Counted from the stretch's first letter, positions 1 through 9,470 are shown. The stretch: DNA of 64,000 bases from Paenibacillus sp. CAA11 (GCF_003060825.1 NZ_CP028922.1:387001-451000); one strand, 5' to 3'. Numbers and translations are program-made. Notes: generated by a model not told the origin, from the letters alone.

Positions 1-426
1 TTGGAAGCGTTCCGGATCGAAGAAATAACGGGGATCATCCAGTTCACCGATGAATTTGTCAGGGCTGGCAAGCCCGCAGGTCGGTTCTACCTGAAGATCA
101 GTGTAGTGACCGATAGAAACTTCGGTCTGATGGAATTCACGGATGTGCTCCATCTTGCCGGGAAAGAGAATAAGCGCTTCTTCTACCTGCAGGCTGCAGA
201 TCTTCTGTACGCCGCCCCTTCCGGGCTGCATGCTGGTGCTGATTAGGCCGGCTTTCTCCAGCTTTTTGATATGCATGGTCATGATGGCGCTCGTTAAGCC
301 TACCGCTTCAGCAAGCTCACGAATATTCATAGGGCGCTTGGCCAACAGGTGAATAATTTTATGTCTGACACTGCTCGCAAGAGCTTCATATACAGGCAAA
401 GATTTATCTGAAATATCAAGATTCAT
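1..426 (-). CDS. ArsR-type HTH transcriptional regulator (3' end outside window)
   Basis: Reading leftwards from the ATG at 424-426 gives 142 uninterrupted codons up to the window edge, so the C-terminus is missing. Residues about 10-75 form a winged helix-turn-helix of the ArsR/HTH_20 type: SSVRHKIIHLL, then RELAEAVGLTSAIMTMHIKKL and EKAGLI. A wing follows, then an effector-like part beginning VEPTCGLASPDKF. A Shine-Dalgarno-like GGAGGCTCCCC precedes the start. The gene is divergent from the GH27 alpha-galactosidase, and Firmicutes regulators of this kind often sit beside glycosidase genes, so it probably controls that neighbour. The ligand cannot be told from sequence. Confidence 0.8.
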   Translation of the reverse strand, partial: MNLDISDKSLPVYEALASSVRHKIIHLLAKRPMNIRELAEAVGLTSAIMTMHIKKLEKAGLISTSMQPGRGGVQKICSLQVEEALILFPGKMEHIREFHQTEVSIGHYTDLQVEPTCGLASPDKFIGELDDPRYFFDPERFQ

Positions 427-538
427 GGGGGAGCCTCCAATAATAATCAGTCCTCATATATTAACAACTATATCTTTATATTAATAAAAATACAAACGAT
501 TTAATCGCTTTGAAATGCAAAAAAGGGAGGAATTGTTC
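427..538. promoter_or_regulatory. Divergent promoter region between ArsR-type regulator and GH27 gene
   Basis: This short, very AT-rich spacer holds repeated TATATTAA/ATATTAAT words in opposite orientation around 458-488, which could be an operator for the neighbouring regulator. A strong ribosome binding site AAAGGGAGG at 521-529 fixes the GH27 start at 539. Promoter elements were not resolved. The operator is inference only. Confidence 0.35.
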
Positions 539-1825
539 ATGAGGCACCATGAGCTGGCGGTAACACCGCCTTTGGGCTGGAATAGCTGGGATTGCTACGG
601 GGCAAGTGTCACCGAGGAGGAAGTTCGGGGAAATGCCGAGTATATGGCCCGCAATTTGAAAGAATACGGCTGGGAGTATGTAGTGGTCGATATTCAGTGG
701 TACGAACCGGGGGCGAATTCCTCTCGCTATCGTCCGTTTGTACCGCTGGAAATGGATGAGCATTCCCGCCTGATCCCCGCCTCTTGCCGGTTCCCTTCAG
801 CGGCGGACGGACAAGGCTTTAAACCCCTCGCGGATTACGTCCATGACCTTGGTCTGAAATTCGGGATTCATATCATGCGGGGCATTCCAAGACAGGCGGT
901 GCATGCCAATACTGCGATTAAGGGCACGCGCGTCAGGGCTCGTGATATTGCACACCCTAACTCGATATGTCCATGGAACACGGACATGTACGGGGTAGAT
1001 CCACAGGCGGAGGGAGCGCAAGCTTATTATGATTCCCTGTTTGAACTGTACGCACAGTGGGGCGTGGATTTTGTAAAAGTAGATGATATTGCCGATTCGC
1101 GCCTATATGGGTATCATGCGGGAGAAGTGGAGCTGATCCGCAAAGCGATTGACCGCTGCGGCAGAGAGATGGTGCTCAGCTTGTCGCCGGGCCCTGCCCA
1201 TCTCGATCAGGCTGAGCATCTGGCAGAGCATGCGAATATGTGGAGAATGACCGATGACTATTGGGATTACTGGGAGCTGCTGAAGGGCATGTTCGAACGC
1301 TGTGAGAAGTGGTATCCGCATGTGGGACCGGGACACTTCCCGGATTGTGACATGCTGCCGCTCGGCCATCTGGGGATCCGCTCTGTGGATGGCGGCGGGG
1401 ATCGCTTTACCCGCTTCACACCGGAGGAGCAAGTGACGATGATGACCCTGTGGTGCATCTTCAAGTCTCCGCTCATGTTCGGGGGAGAACTGCGGGATAA
1501 CGATGCCTGGACGCTCTCCCTGCTCACGAATCGGGACGTGCTGGAGGTGAACAAGCGGGGAATGGAGCCGCGGCCGCTGGTTCGGGAGGAGGATTTCACC
1601 GCCTGGATTTCCCGCGGGAAGGACGGATCAAGGTATGTAGCTGTCTTTAATCTCGGAGACGAGCCGATAATCCGTGAGCTTCCGCTTCCGCTCATAGAGC
1701 AGAATGGCTTTATCTGCCGGACAGCCAAGGAGCTGTGGAGCGGCCGGATAACGGATGTTGAGGCCGGCTGTCCATTCGAGCTTCCCGCACACGGAGCGCA
1801 GCTTTACCGGCTCGAAGGCTTGTAA
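539..1825 (+). CDS. GH27 alpha-galactosidase (or related alpha-galactosaminidase/beta-arabinopyranosidase)
   Basis: A 428-residue cytoplasmic enzyme without signal peptide. The N-terminus carries the GH27 hallmark PPLGWNSWDCYG, followed by a TIM barrel. The nucleophile Asp is predicted in FVKVDD (about D182) and the acid/base Asp in WRMTDD (about D240). A C-terminal beta-sandwich runs from roughly residue 330. An upstream in-frame ATG at 515 overlaps the ribosome binding site, so the ATG at 539, 9 nt after AAAGGGAGG, was chosen. Family members remove terminal alpha-galactosyl or similar residues. The exact sugar is uncertain because the barrel (YHAGEVELIRKA, PGHFPDCDMLP) is somewhat divergent. 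It is probably regulated by the divergent ArsR-type protein. Confidence 0.88.
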   Translation: MRHHELAVTPPLGWNSWDCYGASVTEEEVRGNAEYMARNLKEYGWEYVVVDIQWYEPGANSSRYRPFVPLEMDEHSRLIPASCRFPSAADGQGFKPLADYVHDLGLKFGIHIMRGIPRQAVHANTAIKGTRVRARDIAHPNSICPWNTDMYGVDPQAEGAQAYYDSLFELYAQWGVDFVKVDDIADSRLYGYHAGEVELIRKAIDRCGREMVLSLSPGPAHLDQAEHLAEHANMWRMTDDYWDYWELLKGMFERCEKWYPHVGPGHFPDCDMLPLGHLGIRSVDGGGDRFTRFTPEEQVTMMTLWCIFKSPLMFGGELRDNDAWTLSLLTNRDVLEVNKRGMEPRPLVREEDFTAWISRGKDGSRYVAVFNLGDEPIIRELPLPLIEQNGFICRTAKELWSGRITDVEAGCPFELPAHGAQLYRLEGL

Positions 1826-1840
1826 AAGGACAATCTTCAA

Positions 1841-1875
1841 GGCTTCAGGGACATGTATCCCCTGAAGCCTTTTTC
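1841..1875 (+). terminator. Rho-independent terminator after GH27 gene
   Basis: GGCTTCAGGG (1841-1850) pairs perfectly with CCCTGAAGCC (1860-1869) around a 9-nt loop and is followed by TTTTT. It sits just after the GH27 stop codon. Confidence 0.85.
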
Positions 1876-1895
1876 ACATCGTTTTTGGGTTGAAT

Positions 1896-2273
1896 TTAGA
1901 CCTTCTTCCCTACAGCAATCCATCGTCCGTCAACATCCTCAAATACAAATTCCTTGTTATTGTAGTCCGTAACTGACAGGGGCCGCACGATCGTAACCCC
2001 CAGCTGTTCAAGCTCGCTCTCTAATCCTTTCTGATCGTCCGTAATAAAGTATCCGTCATAGCCGTAGCCGTGAAGCTCCCGGTTAGGCACAAATGACTTA
2101 TGCTTCGATTGGGTGAGCACGATTTCAATGGAATCTCTATAGAGACAGATGTGAGGCTCTGCTGCATTCAGGTAATGGACTGCCCGGAATCCAAGCCGCT
2201 CGTAGTAATCGGCCGTCCGCATTATATCAGGCGCAGGGAAAATTTGCAGACAAGCTAAGAAGCCCTGTTTCAT
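1896..2273 (-). CDS. VOC (glyoxalase/bleomycin-resistance fold) family protein
   Basis: A 125-residue single-domain protein. It has the vicinal-oxygen-chelate pattern: MKQGFLACLQIFPAPDI at the start, ADYYERLGFRAV in the middle, then LGVTIVRPLSVTDYNNKEFVFEDVDG at the end. Bleomycin-resistance and glyoxalase-like proteins use this last element (xxFxDPDGN-like) for metal or ligand binding, and here the final residues are DGRWIAVG. A longer ORF extends upstream to 2327, but GGAGAG lies 8-10 nt before the ATG at 2271-2273, which was chosen. It stands alone between convergent and divergent neighbours. Substrate unknown. Confidence 0.75.
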   Translation of the reverse strand: MKQGFLACLQIFPAPDIMRTADYYERLGFRAVHYLNAAEPHICLYRDSIEIVLTQSKHKSFVPNRELHGYGYDGYFITDDQKGLESELEQLGVTIVRPLSVTDYNNKEFVFEDVDGRWIAVGKKV

Positions 2274-2572
2274 CGCTATTCTCTCCATCTTATATAGTAG
2301 TATTGCAGATCGGGTGATGTCTCTCATAGACTACCATAGTCAACGAACCTGCTCTAGGTAGAAAACAATTATAATGCTCCTATTAGAAGATTAAGGCCTA
2401 GAAAGCGGAAACTTACTCATGAAAATAGAATATAGCCGAATTTTCTGGGGGGATGGTTTGTATCAATATTGTACTATTTCTATTTATATAAATATCATTT
2501 CGTTCCTGAGAAGGAGCAGTTATAATATGGTGTAAATTTAGACTGTGACTGATTCGGATCGGAGGGAGCACT

Positions 2573-4078
2573 ATGAACAATGTGACTCAACTAGGATATG
2601 CAGCACTGCTCCCGAGCTGGATGCCGGACATACTGGCCTTGGACAGGCCGGTGGTTGCCTGCTCCTGGGCGCTCGCGGCAGCAGCCACTGCCGGTATGGC
2701 GGTGGCTGCGATCGTCCTTAAGGCATATGTGAACAAGCTGCGCCGTCAAATTGCTGTGGAGCGGAGCGAGCACGAACGGAACATAAGGCATCTGGCTTAT
2801 TACGATGCCAGCAGCGAGCTGCCTAACCGGCTATCCCTGCAAGAGGAGCTGGCCCAGGTGCTAAGCCGGGCCAATCTGAAGCAGGCCGTGCTGATGTACA
2901 TAGATACGGACCATTTCAAATACATTAATGACACGATGGGCCATTCATTCGGAGACCGGCTCATGCGTGAGGTTAGCGGTCGGCTTAAGCTCTTGATCCC
3001 GCCGGAAGGCTCGATCTTTCGGATCGGCGGTGACGAATTTGTGATTTTACTGGAGAGCACCGTAGAACAGCCAACGTGGTCCAGTCTGCCCGAGCGGATC
3101 GTCAGAGGTTTTCATCTCCCTTTCATCATCGGAGAGCATAAGATGTTTTTGTCTATTAGCATGGGAGTTGTATTCTACCCCGAGCACGGGAATACGCCGG
3201 ATGAGATGCTGATCAGTGCCGAGCTCGCCATGTATCGTTCCAAGGAAGCGGGAAGAGCTTCATATACGCTTTACCACCCCTCCATGCGCCAGGCGCTTAG
3301 CGACCGGATGAATCTGGAGAAGCATCTTCGCGGCGGGCTTGACCATGATGAATTCCAAGTGTATTACCAGCCTCAGATTCTGGCGGAGACCGGGAGAATC
3401 ACCGGGTTTGAGGCGCTGATTCGCTGGATGAGCCCGGAGCTTGGCACCGTCCCTCCAGCTGAATTCATCAAGGTTGCGGAAGATAGCCGAATGATCATTT
3501 CCATCGGGGAATGGGTGCTTCTTACAGCCTGTGCGTTCCTTAAGGAACTGCATGATCATCATCCGTCTCATTCCGAGCTTATGATCTCGGTCAACATTTC
3601 GGTGATTCAGCTTCAGCAGGATGACTTCGAGGGAACGGTATTTGGCATTCTGGAGGAAGTGGGCCTTAAGCCAAGCTTTCTGGAGCTTGAAATCACAGAG
3701 TCTGTCTTTCTGGAAGCCACCGACTGCCTCACAGATAAGCTGCAGCGGCTGAAGGAGGCAGGAATCCGTATTGCCTTAGATGACTTTGGAACCGGATATT
3801 CTTCGCTAAGCTATTTGCAGCGCCTGCCCATCTCAACACTCAAGGTAGACAAGGCTTTTATTGATCAATTCACCGAGAGCGGGAAGGGGAGAGCGCTTGC
3901 GGAATCCATTATTCTAATGGGACAAGGTCTGGGACTCGAGGTTGTCGCCGAGGGCGTGGAGAAGCCCGAACAATATGCTCTGCTGAGAGAACGGCATTGT
4001 GACCGGCTTCAGGGGTATTTGTTCAGCAAGCCGATCCCTGGGACAGAGGCGGCAGCTATGCTGGCTACTCAGGTTTGA
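2573..4078 (+). CDS. Membrane-anchored GGDEF-EAL cyclic-di-GMP protein
   Basis: A 501-residue protein that could both make and break cyclic-di-GMP. One hydrophobic segment (about residues 27-52, WALAAAATAGMAVAAIVL) anchors it. A GGDEF domain follows at about 78-240 with an intact GGDEF signature (152-156) and DTDHFKYINDTMGH. The EAL domain (about 255-495) has FEALIRW (E280), EITESVF, DDFGTGYSSLSYLQ and AEGVEKPEQ. These are the residues expected in active phosphodiesterases. No obvious I-site (RxxD) is visible just upstream of GGDEF. No PAS or GAF sensor is present. GGAGGGAG precedes the ATG. It appears monocistronic, so its input signal is unknown. Confidence 0.92.
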   Translation: MNNVTQLGYAALLPSWMPDILALDRPVVACSWALAAAATAGMAVAAIVLKAYVNKLRRQIAVERSEHERNIRHLAYYDASSELPNRLSLQEELAQVLSRANLKQAVLMYIDTDHFKYINDTMGHSFGDRLMREVSGRLKLLIPPEGSIFRIGGDEFVILLESTVEQPTWSSLPERIVRGFHLPFIIGEHKMFLSISMGVVFYPEHGNTPDEMLISAELAMYRSKEAGRASYTLYHPSMRQALSDRMNLEKHLRGGLDHDEFQVYYQPQILAETGRITGFEALIRWMSPELGTVPPAEFIKVAEDSRMIISIGEWVLLTACAFLKELHDHHPSHSELMISVNISVIQLQQDDFEGTVFGILEEVGLKPSFLELEITESVFLEATDCLTDKLQRLKEAGIRIALDDFGTGYSSLSYLQRLPISTLKVDKAFIDQFTESGKGRALAESIILMGQGLGLEVVAEGVEKPEQYALLRERHCDRLQGYLFSKPIPGTEAAAMLATQV

Positions 4079-4207
4079 TGCTCAAGGCGAGAAGGTCAGG
4101 GCGGAGTCTGTTGCTTCACTAACGGTATAATGCGGAAGAACAGGCCGGCCTTACCCGGCAGAAATGCATGATATCATTTAGCCTGAAGAACCTCGGGGGG
4201 CAAGAAC

Positions 4208-6049
4208 GTGGGAATCGGCAAGTTTTACAGAAATTATTATAAGAACAATTTGTTCATGAAGATGATCCTTCTCTTCTCAGTTATAACGATCGTGACGATT
4301 ATCGCGTTCTCCTACTTTATGTTTATATCCATGTCACAGACCGTGATTCGCCGTGAGTTGGACAATCAAAAGGCTGCGATGGAGAGCGTGGACAATTACA
4401 TTCGTCTCCGCTATGAGTCGGTTCAATCTATGGCGCTGGGCATTTACCGCAATGAGGCGCTATCAGCGAATGTGGCTTATTTTCTTGAGCATCCGTATCA
4501 GCAATATCTTCAATACAGCATTGATCAGTATTACAACTCGGCAGGGAGCTATTCTTCCGATGCGCTGCAATATTTCAAAAATCAGCTGGACGAGCATGGA
4601 GAAATCCGCAACCTTATGCTGTACAGCTCGGACCAGCAGAATCTGTACACTTATGATCAGAACAAGCAGTTCAAGATGATTTCCACCAATTATGTCAGGT
4701 CCTATGTTCCGGATGCGATGGCGCTGGAGACCAAGAATGTGGCGCCGCCGAACTATTGGGTACGCAAGGCGATTGGACAGATGGACCCCCGTCTGTATGC
4801 CGTGAGAGTGCCGCTGAATAATAAGCAAACACTAAAGAATATCGGCCAGCTGCTGGTATACTTTGATTCTGAGCAAATTTCGAATGCGCTTACAAATTAT
4901 AAAGACAGCTTAAAAGGGACGATTGTTGTGCTGTCTGCAGAAGGACAGGTCTTATATGACTCGTCTGGACGCTATTACGGCCAGAAGTATCCTTACGCGC
5001 AGCAAGCTGAGATGTTCTATGAAAGCTCGGAGTCAGGCACGGTCCGTGCCGGGGAAGAGATGTACATCAGCAGGCTGGCATCGACAGAGGGCGGGTACCA
5101 GATCGTCGGTGCTGCTCCAGGCAGGGAGATTTCCGCCGCCTATGCAGGACTGCGAAATACTATTATGACCATCAGCGCCATCTGCATCCTGTTCGCTGTG
5201 CTGATTCCTTCGTTATTTGTCATTAATTATGCCAAGCGGACTAATCAAATCATCAAGTTCACACGCAGGGTGAAGAACGGAGATTTGAAGGCCCGGATTC
5301 AGGATTACCGGGAGGATGAGCTGGGCCAAATCTCCAAGAGCTTTAATGACATGCTAGATGAGCTTAACTTGTATATTGACCGAGTCTATAAGGCGGAGAT
5401 CAAGCAGAAGCACACCGAGCTTGCGGCGCTGCAAGCGAGGATCAACCCCCACTTTCTGTACAATACGCTTGAGGTTATCCGAATGCGTGCTATCTCTCAA
5501 GGAGCAAGGGATGTAGGGGAGATGATCTACAGCTTATCCGTTCTCTTCAAGAGCTTTGTACAGCAGAAGCGGATACAGACGCTGAAGGATGAGCTTGAAG
5601 CCTGTCGGCTGTACCTGGAGCTGTTCCGGATCAGGTACAAGGATAAGTTCTCTTACTCTATTGAATCGCCTGCGGAGCTATCCTCCAAGCGTATTCTGAA
5701 GCTGTCGCTTCAACCGATCATAGAGAACTATATCGTTCATGGCATTCGCACGGATGCCGAGGATAATCGGCTCAGAATTGCGGTTTGGCGGGAGGGAAAC
5801 ACCATCAGGGCGATTGTGGAGGACAATGGAAGAGGAATTGATTCTTCGCGTCTTGAGGAGCTTCATACCGCTATCAACCAGCCGGAAGAAGAAGCGGAAG
5901 GGTCCTTCGGGCTCCGCAGTGTGCATGCAAGACTGCGTTTTCTGCACGGGCAGCCTTACGGCCTGTCCATTGAAAGTGAGCAGAATGTAGGAACCCGGGT
6001 GACGATTGTCTATCCGCTGCTGGAAGGAGAGAGTGCAGAGCATGTATAG
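4208..6049 (+). CDS. YesM/LytS-type sensor histidine kinase
   Basis: A 613-residue membrane kinase. TM1 is at about 17-39, an extracellular sensing region spans about 40-305, and TM2 is at about 308-333. A HAMP linker (RRVKNGDLKARIQDYREDEL) follows, then the His_kinase domain with phospho-acceptor His415 in RINPHFLYNTLE. The C-terminal ATPase shows IIENYIVHG (N box) and VEDNGRGID (G1). GTG is the start, preceded by a G-rich ribosome binding site (CGGGGGGCAAGAAC). The gene overlaps the response regulator by 8 nt, so the pair is co-translated. In Bacillales such kinases sense extracellular oligosaccharides for the adjacent transporter. Here that would be the mannoside system starting at 7917. 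Confidence 0.92.
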   Translation: MGIGKFYRNYYKNNLFMKMILLFSVITIVTIIAFSYFMFISMSQTVIRRELDNQKAAMESVDNYIRLRYESVQSMALGIYRNEALSANVAYFLEHPYQQYLQYSIDQYYNSAGSYSSDALQYFKNQLDEHGEIRNLMLYSSDQQNLYTYDQNKQFKMISTNYVRSYVPDAMALETKNVAPPNYWVRKAIGQMDPRLYAVRVPLNNKQTLKNIGQLLVYFDSEQISNALTNYKDSLKGTIVVLSAEGQVLYDSSGRYYGQKYPYAQQAEMFYESSESGTVRAGEEMYISRLASTEGGYQIVGAAPGREISAAYAGLRNTIMTISAICILFAVLIPSLFVINYAKRTNQIIKFTRRVKNGDLKARIQDYREDELGQISKSFNDMLDELNLYIDRVYKAEIKQKHTELAALQARINPHFLYNTLEVIRMRAISQGARDVGEMIYSLSVLFKSFVQQKRIQTLKDELEACRLYLELFRIRYKDKFSYSIESPAELSSKRILKLSLQPIIENYIVHGIRTDAEDNRLRIAVWREGNTIRAIVEDNGRGIDSSRLEELHTAINQPEEEAEGSFGLRSVHARLRFLHGQPYGLSIESEQNVGTRVTIVYPLLEGESAEHV

Positions 6050-7565
6050 AGTTTTTATTGTAGATGATGAGCCGTTCATCATAGAGGGGCTGTACGACAT
6101 TATAGATTGGGCTGATTACGGTCTGGAAATTGTCGGCCATGCGGGCAATGGACAGAAGGCGCTGGAAGCTTTGAGGCATACGCCGGTGGATGTCCTGATT
6201 ACAGACATTTCCATGCCGGTTATGAATGGGCTCGACTTGATCCGCGGCGCCAGACAACAGCGACCGGAGCTGAAGGCGATTGTACTGAGCGGCTTCAGCG
6301 AGTTTGAATATCTGAAGGAAGGCATGAAGCTGGGCATTGAGAATTACCTGCTGAAGCCGATTAATGTGGATGAGCTGTCCTCTACCTTGACAACGACAGT
6401 AGCGAAGCTGCACAGCTCCAAGACCGATTCTTTGCTGGATGCTTACGGCAAGCAGATCTTAAAAGACAATACGCTGTACCGCTGGCTGATGGGCCAGATC
6501 GCCCCTGCAGAATTCAGAGAACGCGCTGAGCTGCTGGGCCTCTCCTTGAATCAGCCCTATATTGCCGTAGCAGTGCTGCACCTGCAGCGGGGAGACTCGG
6601 GTCGACTGCTTGAGAAGCTGAACGACAGGCTTAAGGATAAAGAATCTTACGCCGTTTTTCGGGATGTGGACGGGGATCTCGTCATAGCGGCTGCTCTGCC
6701 TCATTGGGTCGAAGGGAAGCGTGAGTTCCTGGAGCTGATGGCTGAGCTGGGCGAAGAGCTGGAAGAAGAGAACCCGGTTCAAATCGGAATTGGCAGTATT
6801 GGGCAGCTGCCGGATGAAGCGGTGCTGAGCTATGAGGAAGCTAAGAAGTCACTTCAGTATTTCCTGATCTATCCCGAGCACCGTCTGATCGACTACAGCC
6901 TGCTGCCTGCGAATGAGCGCATAAGCCGCCCTGAATTTCCGGTGGTCTGGCAGGACTATGCCAAACTGATTCTGGCCAAGGATAAGGATCAGCTGCTGGC
7001 GAGGATTGCGCAGGACTTTGAGGACATGCAGGCGATCCCTGGCGTGACACCGGAATACGTTCAGGATGCAGCTTTGGAGCTTATGGTGAGGTTCAAAATG
7101 ACACTTCAGGACATCAAGCATACGGAAGAGTCGGATCTGTTCCGGCAGGGGTTTGACTGCATCCGCAATGCCTCGTCCTATACAGAGCTGGTTGAAGCGA
7201 TTGGGGACGTCGCGTGCCGCGTGATTGAGTCCCTGGTCAAGGATGTAAAGAGCCCTGTCGTTCACCAGGTGCTTCGTTATATTCATGATCACTATGCGGA
7301 AGAGCTCTCTCTGAAGACGCTGGGAGCTCATTATCATATTCATCCCGTATATCTCGGACAGCTGTTCCATAAGGAAGCGGGCGAGACCTTTACGGAGTAC
7401 ATCAACAAATATCGGGTAGAGCGGGCGAAGGAGCAGCTTGTGGCGACGAATTTGAAGGTGCATGAAATTGCTCGGAGTGTGGGGTACTGGGAGACAGGCT
7501 ATTTCTATAAGCAGTTCAAAAAGTACGTGGGCATCTCACCGACCGAATACAAAAGCCTGCATTAA
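6042..7565 (+). CDS. YesN-type response regulator with AraC DNA-binding domain
   Basis: A 507-residue regulator. The receiver domain (1-120) has acidic pair DDE near the N-terminus and phospho-acceptor Asp55 in LITDISMPVMNG, with Lys in YLLKPIN. A long middle region follows, and the C-terminal 100 residues carry two AraC helix-turn-helix motifs (LSLKTLGAHYHIHPVYLGQLFHKE and VHEIARSVGYWETGYFYKQFKK), ending VGISPTEYKSLH. The ATG at 6042 is preceded by AAGGAGAG and lies inside the 3' end of the kinase gene. A longer in-frame start at 6006 lacks a ribosome binding site. It likely activates the ABC transporter/glycosidase operon directly downstream. Confidence 0.92.
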   Translation: MYRVFIVDDEPFIIEGLYDIIDWADYGLEIVGHAGNGQKALEALRHTPVDVLITDISMPVMNGLDLIRGARQQRPELKAIVLSGFSEFEYLKEGMKLGIENYLLKPINVDELSSTLTTTVAKLHSSKTDSLLDAYGKQILKDNTLYRWLMGQIAPAEFRERAELLGLSLNQPYIAVAVLHLQRGDSGRLLEKLNDRLKDKESYAVFRDVDGDLVIAAALPHWVEGKREFLELMAELGEELEEENPVQIGIGSIGQLPDEAVLSYEEAKKSLQYFLIYPEHRLIDYSLLPANERISRPEFPVVWQDYAKLILAKDKDQLLARIAQDFEDMQAIPGVTPEYVQDAALELMVRFKMTLQDIKHTEESDLFRQGFDCIRNASSYTELVEAIGDVACRVIESLVKDVKSPVVHQVLRYIHDHYAEELSLKTLGAHYHIHPVYLGQLFHKEAGETFTEYINKYRVERAKEQLVATNLKVHEIARSVGYWETGYFYKQFKKYVGISPTEYKSLH

Positions 7566-7694
7566 TATACAACCGTTGTGTTTGTAATTTATTGAATAGT
7601 CTGATGAGAGAGTTGGCTTATCCCATTTATGCCCGACAGCCTACGCAGAGGGATTCAGAGTTTATGCAAAACTGAACATGCGGCTAACATTTCA

Positions 7695-7708
7695 TGTAAG
7701 CGTTTATC
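7695..7708. promoter_or_regulatory. cre-like catabolite repression site 1
   Basis: TGTAAGCGTTTATC matches the CcpA operator consensus TGWAANCGNTNWCA at 12 of 14 positions. It lies about 220 bp upstream of the binding-protein gene in the 351-bp gap between response regulator and transporter, consistent with glucose repression of the operon. Confidence 0.5.
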
Positions 7709-7786
7709 TTGTTTTTGTGGGGGAGCGTCCTAAGACGATCCTCTTTCTTTATTTTGTACATGAATTTATTAAGTTTCTCTTCTATT

Positions 7787-7800
7787 TGAAAATGCTTTCA
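7787..7800. promoter_or_regulatory. cre-like catabolite repression site 2
   Basis: TGAAAATGCTTTCA is a palindrome matching the CcpA operator consensus except for T instead of C at position 7. Together with the site at 7695 it forms a pair upstream of the transporter operon. The rest of the gap 7566-7916 shows no coding potential. Confidence 0.45.
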
Positions 7801-7916
7801 TTGGTTACAGTTAGGTTAGTTCCTAGAGAACAGACGGACCATCGAAGAGATTAGAGTCTGCCTTTGGTCACAGTCCGAAACAAGCTGAATAGCCATTCAA
7901 AAGGGAGGATTCATTG

Positions 7917-9410
7917 ATGAGCAAGAACAGAAAAAGTTTCTCATTTGTACTCGCCATGTTGATGGCGGTTACACTCATCCTCAGTGCATGCGGCGGAAAT
8001 AAAGATAACAGCAGCAACAGCGCAGCTACCGGAGACAGCGGGGGAAGCTCGGATAAGCCGGTTGAACTGATCTGGTATACCATCGGTACTCCACAGAAGG
8101 ACGTTGACCGGGTGATGGAAGAGGTCAGCAAATACACGAAAGAGAAGATTAACGCCACCATCAAGATGAAAATGATTGACTGGGGCGACTATCAGCAAAA
8201 AATGCAGGTGCTCGTAGCTTCAGGCGAGCCCATGGACATTGTCTTTACCTCTTCGGGCGGCTTTGATTATGTGCAAAATGCAAGAAAGGGCGCCTTCCTG
8301 GCACTGGATGATCTGCTTCCGAAATATGGTCAGGACCTGGTAAAGACCATTGATCCAGCGTTCCTGAACGGGTCCAAGGTAGACGGACACAACTACGGCA
8401 TTCCAGCCAATAAGGAGCTGCCGCAGCAGGAGGTATGGCGCTTTAATAAAAACCTGGTTGATAAATACAAGCTGGATATTTCCAATGTACGCAGTTTGGA
8501 TAGCCTAGAGCCGCTGCTGAAGACAATCAAGGAGAATGAGCCGAATGTAACTCCGTTTGGCATGGATAAGAACTATGTCCCTTATGTTCCATATGACTAC
8601 ATCATTCAGAATTTGCCGATGGCGGTGAAGCTGGATACGACAGACTACAAGATTGTGAACATTCTGGAGACTCCGGAAATGAAAGAAGCACTAACGACGA
8701 TGCACAAATACTATAAAGCCGGTTATGTGTCTCCTGAAGCTGCTACCACAGGATCTACACAGGATTTGACTACCTCCGGGAACTGGCTGCTTGACCGTGC
8801 ACAGACCCAGCCGCTGGCGGATAACTCCTGGAGCGCAAGCTATGGCTATCCTGTAGTATCCACTCCAGCAAGTGATGCCATTATTACTAATACCTCCGTA
8901 CAAGGCTCAATCATGGCGATCTCTGCGAACTCTGAGCATCCTGAGAAAGCGATGGAGTTCCTGAACCTGCTGAATACGGATACTAAGCTCCGCAATATGG
9001 TGGACTCCGGGATTGAGGGTGTTCATTATAAGCTGAACGGCAACAAGATTGAGAACCTTCCAGAATCCAAGAACTACGATATGCCATCCTACTCGCTGGG
9101 CAACAACATGCTGCTCTACCTGAACCCGAACGATCCGGATAACAAATGGGATGAGTTCAAGAAGTTCAATGCGGAAGGCAAGGATTCCCCGATTCTGAGC
9201 TTCAACTTTGACAGCACCAAGGTAGCTAGTGAGATGACGGCTGTGCAGAATGTCAAAGAACAGTTCTGGGCCTCTCTGATGACAGGTACAGTAGATCCGG
9301 CAACATACCTGCCAAAGACGATTGAGAAATTTAAGCAAGCGGGCCTTGATAAGGTAATGCAAGAAGCGCAATCCCAGTTAGACGCTTGGAGAACCGAAAA
9401 CGGCAAATAA
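7917..9410 (+). CDS. Sugar ABC transporter substrate-binding lipoprotein (DUF3502 type)
   Basis: A 497-residue exported lipoprotein. The signal peptide ends in a lipobox (LILSAC), followed by a Gly/Ser/Asn-rich linker and a type-1 solute-binding fold (PVELIWYTIGTPQKD onwards). The C-terminal 150 residues resemble DUF3502, which is typical of LplA-like oligosaccharide-binding proteins of Paenibacillus (WASLMTGTVDPATYLPK). AAGGGAGG lies 8 nt before the ATG at 7917. An adjacent TTG at 7914 is less well spaced. It would capture an oligosaccharide outside the cell and pass it to the two permeases. No ATPase gene is present in the operon, so a shared MsmX-type ATPase encoded elsewhere is expected. 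Confidence 0.92.
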   Translation: MSKNRKSFSFVLAMLMAVTLILSACGGNKDNSSNSAATGDSGGSSDKPVELIWYTIGTPQKDVDRVMEEVSKYTKEKINATIKMKMIDWGDYQQKMQVLVASGEPMDIVFTSSGGFDYVQNARKGAFLALDDLLPKYGQDLVKTIDPAFLNGSKVDGHNYGIPANKELPQQEVWRFNKNLVDKYKLDISNVRSLDSLEPLLKTIKENEPNVTPFGMDKNYVPYVPYDYIIQNLPMAVKLDTTDYKIVNILETPEMKEALTTMHKYYKAGYVSPEAATTGSTQDLTTSGNWLLDRAQTQPLADNSWSASYGYPVVSTPASDAIITNTSVQGSIMAISANSEHPEKAMEFLNLLNTDTKLRNMVDSGIEGVHYKLNGNKIENLPESKNYDMPSYSLGNNMLLYLNPNDPDNKWDEFKKFNAEGKDSPILSFNFDSTKVASEMTAVQNVKEQFWASLMTGTVDPATYLPKTIEKFKQAGLDKVMQEAQSQLDAWRTENGK

Positions 9411-9433
9411 ATTTCTATCAACAGACGACCAAA

Positions 9434-9470
9434 GGATCGGGCGGGTGAGCTAACGCCCGGTCCCTTTTTC
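9434..9470 (+). terminator. Intercistronic hairpin/attenuating terminator
   Basis: GGATCGGGCG (9434-9443) pairs with CGCCCGGTCC (9454-9463) over 10 bp with one G-U pair, followed by CTTTTTC. It lies between the binding-protein gene and the first permease. Such hairpins usually leave the binding protein in excess over permeases. Confidence 0.75.
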
